64,000 nt of DNA, taken from positions 62,001-126,000 of the forward strand of contig CAVSND010000013.1 in assembly GCA_963729215.1 (NCBI GenBank), written 5' to 3'. Shown one piece after another: positions 59,743 to 64,000 of this stretch; the first letter of the stretch is position 1; each line of letters opens with the position of its first letter. This DNA comes from CAVQJU01 sp963729215 (GTDB lineage Bacteria; Acidobacteriota; Vicinamibacteria; Vicinamibacterales; CAVVIG01). A model generated the notes under the pieces. That model was not told the DNA's origin. It made no database searches and worked only from the letters and a program-made list of their open reading frames with translations. Position numbers and translations under genes: made by a program.

Positions 59743-61795
59743 CTATCGCTTCGGCAGCGCGAACGCCATGTACTGACCCGCGCCGGGCGCTGCGGCGATG
59801 CCGGTGCCTTCGCGCGGCGCGAACAGGCCGCGTCCACCGGCCACGCAGACCACCACGTACTCGCGGCCGCCGACTTCGTAGACCGTCGGCACGCCTTCGA
59901 TGGCGGACGGCACGTCCACCGACCAGAGCACCTTGCCGGTGTCCTGATCGTACGCGCGCAGCTTGCGATCGGATGATGTCCCCACGAAGAGCAGGCCGCC
60001 GGCCGTCGCCGTGACGCCGCCGCGCGGCGCGTAGCTGCCCGCCTCCGTCTTGCCGCCCGGAAGCCCGGGCATCTCGCCGTTCGGCACCTGCCACAGAATC
60101 TTCCCGCTGTTGAGATCGTAGGCCGTCAGCTGCGACCACGGCGGCCCGATCGCCGACATGCCGTTGGCGAAAGTGTTCATGAAATCGTACGGCGAGTTGT
60201 ACGCCACGAACCCGGCCGGCGCGCCCGGAACGGCGACCGGTGCGGCAGGCGGCGGGGGCGGCGCGGGCGAGTGGCGGCGCGCCGACCGCAGGCGCGGAGC
60301 CGCCAACACGGCCGCCTTCGGGTCCGCCAAGGGCCGGTGCGCCCGCCCGCGTCCACCGGCGCGGCCGCGTCCGGTCGGCGTTCCAGGCAGCACGATCTTG
60401 AGGAATGTCGGCAGCTCCTTCGACACGATGTAGAACGTGCCTTTCGCCGGATCGATCGCGGAGCTGCCCCAGTTCGCGCCGCCGTTGTGCCCGGGCATCT
60501 CGATGGATCCGCGAAGGCTCGGCGGCGTGAAGACGCCTTCGTTCCGCGAGTTCTTCAGCAGCTCGCGCAGCGACGCCTGTTCCTCCGGCGTCAGATACGG
60601 GTTGATGTCCTTTTCGGTGAACGACTGCCGCGCGAACGGCGGCGGCAGCGTCGGTATCGGCTGCGTGGGCGACGTCTTCTCGCCGGGCACGTCGGTCTGC
60701 GGCACCGGTTTCTCTTCGATCGGCCAGAGCGGCTTGCCCGTCACGCGATCCAGCACGTACAGGAAACCCTGCTTGGTCGCCTGCGCGATGACGTCGACGT
60801 TCCGGCCGTCGTGCCGGACGGTGAGGATCTTCGGCGCCTGCGGGAAGTCGTAGTCCCAGAGATCGTGATGGACGGCCTGGAAGTGCCACAGCCGCTTGCC
60901 GGTCCGCGCGTCGAGCGCGACCAGGCTGTTGCCGAACAGGTTGTCGCCGATCCGGTTGCCGCCGTAGAAGTCGAACCGCGCGGTGCCGAAGGGGATGTAC
61001 GCGATGCCGCGCGCCTCGTCTATCGTCAGCTCGCTCCAGTTGTGGACGCCGCCGCCAACCGCGAGCGCGGCTTCGGGCCAGGTGTCCGCGCCGAATTCGC
61101 CTTTCTCGGGGACGCTGTGGAATGTCCAGGCCAGTTTGCCGGTGCGCACGTCGTACGCGTGCGTGTCGCCGGGATTCGAGATGTACTGCGCGCCGCCGGC
61201 CGGCAGCGAGATGATGATCAGGTTCTCGAAGATGCGCCCCGGGTTGCCCGTCTGCAGCGGCCGGACGTTCGTGATGTCGCGGTCGAGGCCGAGGCGCACG
61301 TCCACCTTGCCCTTGTCGCCGAACGACTCGATCGTCTTGCCGGTTGCCGCATCGATGGCCGTGAGGTATCCGGCGTTGATGTAGAGCAGCCGCCGATCCT
61401 TGCGATCCGCGCTCTCCCAGTAGTTGATGCCGCGATCGCCGATCGCGCCCTGGTTCTCGTGGGCCCAGATTTCTTTTCCGGTCGACGCGTCGACCGCCAC
61501 GATCGACAGGTTCCTGGCGAGCAGATACATCACGCCGTCCACGACGATCGGGTTGAACCGGTACGTCCGCATGTCGCCGGTGGGAAACGTCCAGGCGACC
61601 TCGAGCTTCGCGACGTTCGACTTGTTGATCTGCTTGAGCGCCGAGTACCTGGGACGAATCGGAGCCGCCCAGATACTGGCGCCAGGTGTCGAATTTCGGC
61701 TTGCCCTTCTGCTGGGCGCTGACGAGCGCCATGCCCGCCGGCAGCAGGCTCGCGACGACAAAGAGGAGGACGAGGACGCGGCGTTTTTTGTGCAT
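59743..61795 (-). CDS. PQQ-dependent dehydrogenase-like beta-propeller enzyme, frameshifted
   Basis: About 683 residues. Signal peptide RRVLVLLFVVASLLPAGMAL ending VSAQ; WRQYLGGSDSSQ joins YSALKQINKSNVAKLEVAWT once a surplus base at 61648-61649 is removed. Propeller blades with the W-docking A-x-D-x-x-T-G-K pattern: VAVDASTGKEIWAHENQGAI, AIDAATGKTI, YDVRTGKLAWTF, LDARTGKRLWHFQ and YDQDTGKVLWSVD. HHDLWDYDFPQAPKIL is the active-site strand of the membrane-type glucose/quinate dehydrogenase branch. No heme motif, so electrons likely go to a quinone or separate cytochrome. The Gly/Ala/Pro-rich insert near 60270 is unusual. Confidence 0.88.
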
Positions 61796-61814
61796 GGGTA
61801 TGTGTCTGTGCCGT

Positions 61815-62741
61815 CTACTGGGCGCCGGCTTGCGTGTTGCGCATCAACTGCGCGAAGTAATTGGTGATGCCGTCCGGATCGCCGAGCCAGACGGTGCGGA
61901 GGCCCGCGCCGAAGTTGCCCAGCGGGGTCGTGATCGTGACGCCCTGTGCCTTTGCGCGCGCGTCCACGAGCGCGACGTCGGAGACGACGTATTGAATGCC
62001 CGCGGTGTAGGTGTTCGCCGGCAGGCCCTTGCCGAACGACCAGACGTTCACCGTCGTGGTCCCGTGGCGGAACGGATACTTCATCGTGCCGAGCAGCGCC
62101 GACTCGACGGGTTTCAGCTCGTCCAGACCCACGAACTCGCGGTAGAACGCGCGGCTCTTCTCGAGATCTGAGACGGTGAGGCCGACCTCGAGTTGCGAGG
62201 ACGCGTCGGCGTTTCCGCCCGGCGCGATCACGAGCTCGACCCACTGAGCGTCAGGATCGAGAACCATCGCCCCGCGCGTGCCGCCCTCGCGCGCGCGGAA
62301 TGCCGGCGCGGCGTAGCCGTGCGCCGTGAATCGCGCCGTCAGCGCCGCCTCGTCCGGGAAGAAAAACGTAAACACGCGGAGGCCCGTCGTGTCGCGGACC
62401 GCGCCGGATTTGTCCTGGCGCCCCGGAGTCGCGCCGGTCAGCTTGATTTCGCTCGTACCCACCTGGAAGCGCGACATCTGGCTCCCGCCGGGCATGCCGA
62501 ACGTCGGCAGGGGTGTCAGGCCGAGCACGTCGCCGTAAAACTCGAGCATTTTCGCCCGATCGACCGTGAACCGGCGGAACACGTTCATGGAGGGCGGCGT
62601 CACGAGCGAGGCGAGCGCGACGGGTTTCGCGTCGTGATGCTCATGGTCCTGGGCGGCCTGGGCGGTCATGGACCACCCCGCCGCCAATCCCGTGAACGCC
62701 AGCGCGTAACCCAGCGCCAGCGGCGCGATGCGTGATTTCAT
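61815..62741 (-). CDS. Secreted protein with two VOC domains
   Basis: 308 residues from the ATG at 62741. Signal peptide APLALGYALAFTGLAAGWSM and TAQAAQ, then a His/Asp-rich start (DHEHHD). Two glyoxalase-fold modules: MNVFRRFTVDRAKMLEFYGD with VLGLTPLP and AQWVELVIAPG; and QLEVGLTVSDLEKSRAFYRE with FVGLDELKPV and VWLGDPDGITNYFAQLM. A tandem pair gives a full metal site in one chain. Enzyme class not predictable. It lies between the PQQ enzyme and a long hairpin element, on the same strand. Confidence 0.87.
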   Translation of the reverse strand: MKSRIAPLALGYALAFTGLAAGWSMTAQAAQDHEHHDAKPVALASLVTPPSMNVFRRFTVDRAKMLEFYGDVLGLTPLPTFGMPGGSQMSRFQVGTSEIKLTGATPGRQDKSGAVRDTTGLRVFTFFFPDEAALTARFTAHGYAAPAFRAREGGTRGAMVLDPDAQWVELVIAPGGNADASSQLEVGLTVSDLEKSRAFYREFVGLDELKPVESALLGTMKYPFRHGTTTVNVWSFGKGLPANTYTAGIQYVVSDVALVDARAKAQGVTITTPLGNFGAGLRTVWLGDPDGITNYFAQLMRNTQAGAQ

Positions 62742-62800
62742 GAGTGAGACGATACGCCGAGCGCGGCAGCTCTTACAAGGCACACGGACGCGGACGCTCG

Positions 62801-62964
62801 TCCTTGGTACTTGGTTCCTGGGGCTTGGTCCGTCCTTGGTCCTTCGTCCGTCCCAAGTCCGTGGTCCCTGGTCCTCGAACCGGGCAGGCGTGGACAGGGG
62901 CGAGGACAAAGGACTATGGACTCAGGACGGACCAAGAACCAAGTCCCAAGAACGAAGGACTGTC
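62801..62964. repeat. GTCCTTGG / CCAAGGAC long hairpin
   Basis: The left half repeats CTTGGT, GTCCTTGGTCC and GTCCTTCGTCC words; the right half has GGACGGACCAAGAACCAAGT, CCCAAGAACGAAGGAC, giving a stem-rich element of about 160 bases. The right end touches the TAG stop of the next minus-strand gene (on that strand TAG-GACAGTCCTTCG). It covers most of the leader of the double-VOC gene. Confidence 0.75.
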
Positions 62965-64000
62965 CTAAGACGCAAACCGGTGCCGCATCATGTTTCCGAT
63001 GGGCCTCGCGTAGAAGAGGAAGGTCAGGAGCACCACCGACAGGGCGGCCGCCACGATCGTCGCGAACACGGCGCGCGATCCGGTGACGAGCGACACCGCC
63101 ACGAACACGAGCGGATATGATTCGCGGCGGAACATCACGAAGATGGCCGCCGCCAGACGCAGAATCCACGAGCCCGTCGCGCGCGCGGCATCCAGCAGGG
63201 CGAACTCAATCGGCCGCGTTTCCACGAGCAGGTGCGGGGCGCCCGAGGCATTCCGCACCATCTGCATCGCGAGCAGCCGCGTCGCCGGCAGCGCCAGCGC
63301 GACGCCGAAGGCCAGCGCGGCGCCGCGCGGGCCGATCCCCTGCCTCCACCAGCCCACCATCACGCCCAGGTAGCACAGCACGCGCGTCGCGTGGTACAGC
63401 AGCGTATCGAGCTGCTGGCCGCGCGACGAGTCGCTGAGCGAAACCCGCGCCATCTCGCCGTCGATCCCGCCGGTGACGGACGAAAACCACAAGAGGAGTG
63501 CGCCCGCGATCAGCGTCCGTTGACTCGTCTGGGCCATGAGCCACGCGCTCGCGAGTCCGACGGCCGCCGGCACCAGCATCGCGTGCGCGGCGCTCAGGCC
63601 GACCTGGAGCAGCACGTAGCTGACAACGCGGCTGATCCGGCGGTGGATGTGACGTGCGAGCCAGCCGTCGGTCGGTTTGCCCGATTGTCTGAGGAGCCGC
63701 CACGCGGACGCCCGGCGCGCGGCGGCCGTGGACACGTCGAGCGCGGAACCCTCGGGAACCGCGACGGGAACCGGCAATCCGATCGTGCCCTCGCCCTGCC
63801 AGGCGAGCGGAGCGCGGTCTGGATGCCACACGATGTGCCAGGTGCCCTCGCGGGGCAGGTGCTCGAATATCGACGGCGTCAAAACGATGTCGTCCGGCAG
63901 CCGCAGCGTGCCGGTCAGGCGTGGATCGTGCGCTTCGGCCCGGTGGGCGACGCGCCGATTGCGTTCCGCGGTCGTCAGGCCGAGAAAGCGCGGACCAGGT
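62965..64000 (-). CDS. CDP-alcohol phosphatidyltransferase-family protein (5' end outside window)
   Basis: The frame is open to the right edge, so at least 344 residues; the TTG at 63882 is internal. The first visible part (PGPRFLGLTTAERNRRVAHR, LTGTLRLPDDIVLTPS) suggests an N-terminal domain, maybe a nucleotidyltransferase as in inositol-phosphate lipid synthases. Then membrane helices around the CDP-OH-P motif: GGIDGEMARVSLSDSSRGQQ-LDTLLYH. The family needs D-x2-D-G-x2-A-R-x8-9-G-x3-D-x3-D; here the first Asp is Gly and the last is Tyr, so activity is doubtful or the substrate differs. C-terminal helices are intact. Confidence 0.78.
   Translation of the reverse strand, partial: PGPRFLGLTTAERNRRVAHRAEAHDPRLTGTLRLPDDIVLTPSIFEHLPREGTWHIVWHPDRAPLAWQGEGTIGLPVPVAVPEGSALDVSTAAARRASAWRLLRQSGKPTDGWLARHIHRRISRVVSYVLLQVGLSAAHAMLVPAAVGLASAWLMAQTSQRTLIAGALLLWFSSVTGGIDGEMARVSLSDSSRGQQLDTLLYHATRVLCYLGVMVGWWRQGIGPRGAALAFGVALALPATRLLAMQMVRNASGAPHLLVETRPIEFALLDAARATGSWILRLAAAIFVMFRRESYPLVFVAVSLVTGSRAVFATIVAAALSVVLLTFLFYARPIGNMMRHRFAS

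Noticed and set aside
59615..61795. Long alternative frame through the PQQ enzyme
   Set aside because: Only the signal peptide and first 30 residues in that frame are real; the propeller motifs are all in the other frame.
1..64000. tRNA or rRNA genes
   Set aside because: No cloverleaf with a GTTCRANNC arm and acceptor pairing, and no rRNA core sequence, was recognised on reading; a covariance-model scan was not possible here.

Overview
The window reads as a chromosomal segment of a high-GC, Gram-negative soil-type bacterium, most likely Acidobacteriota close to Vicinamibacteria (subdivision 6). This is inference from content: five copies of a secreted family carrying a D-L-x-G-x-W motif, a carboxypeptidase-regulatory-domain TonB receptor, Tat-exported redox enzymes, a PQQ dehydrogenase, M28/M24/M29 peptidases and many DinB/VOC/MBL proteins. 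No rRNA, tRNA, CRISPR, plasmid or phage module was seen.

Layout. 1-4.5 kb: a zinc-ribbon tail, a secreted-family protein, then four small Thr-linker lipoproteins beside an OmpR-type response regulator. 4.5-9.5 kb: an unknown secreted family, a sulfatase remnant truncated at both ends, and the three-gene proton-translocating transhydrogenase operon (pntAA-pntAB-pntB). 9.6-16.6 kb: an M28 peptidase, a Tat-tagged ThDP enzyme, and a cytochrome c / [2Fe-2S] / molybdopterin oxidoreductase cluster whose last gene runs into a decayed REP-associated transposase (RAYT). 16.8-31.4 kb: secreted-family proteins, a Tat VOC protein, an Asp-box propeller, a ThiS/MoaD-like protein, an M24 peptidase, a MerR/TipAS regulator, an amidohydrolase, a TonB receptor and a Tat MmgE/PrpD protein. 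31.5-38.6 kb: lipocalin-like protein, argG, BamA-like barrel with partner, a second copy of the unknown secreted family, and an O-methyltransferase. 38.6-52.8 kb: esterase, DinB, methyltransferases, PEBP, MetE-like protein, MFS pump, pilT pair, M29 aminopeptidase, M4-like peptidase, DinB-pirin pair and an MBL hydrolase. 53-64 kb: an RND pump without its partners, a membrane-anchored molybdopterin oxidoreductase, another MBL hydrolase plus secreted-family pair, a PQQ propeller dehydrogenase, a double-VOC protein and an edge-cut CDP-alcohol phosphatidyltransferase.

The most unusual feature is the gene borders. Almost every larger gap holds a palindromic or low-complexity element, in several families: (i) REP1, a GTAG-initiated hairpin around a CTTCAG core with covarying arms, at seven loci and on both sides of the RAYT remnant; (ii) REP2, a hairpin around TGAAGAAC that directly follows a TAG stop codon (or a TGG that looks like a mutated TAG); (iii) long hairpins built from simple words such as AAAGTGCAAAGT, CACGAAG, GAACCC or GTCCTTGG. 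These elements are not confined to non-coding DNA. They supply stop codons, extend C-termini (past the diglycine of a ThiS/MoaD-like protein, and into a 175-codon read-through of a molybdenum enzyme), and in at least two genes encode most or all of the signal peptide.

Caveat: about eighteen genes carry single-base frameshifts. In the five examined at base level (argG, RND pump, TonB receptor, [2Fe-2S] subunit, PQQ enzyme) one surplus base lies in a short G/C run, which suggests sequence error rather than gene decay. The RAYT and the sulfatase look genuinely degenerate because of a nonsense codon and missing ends respectively.
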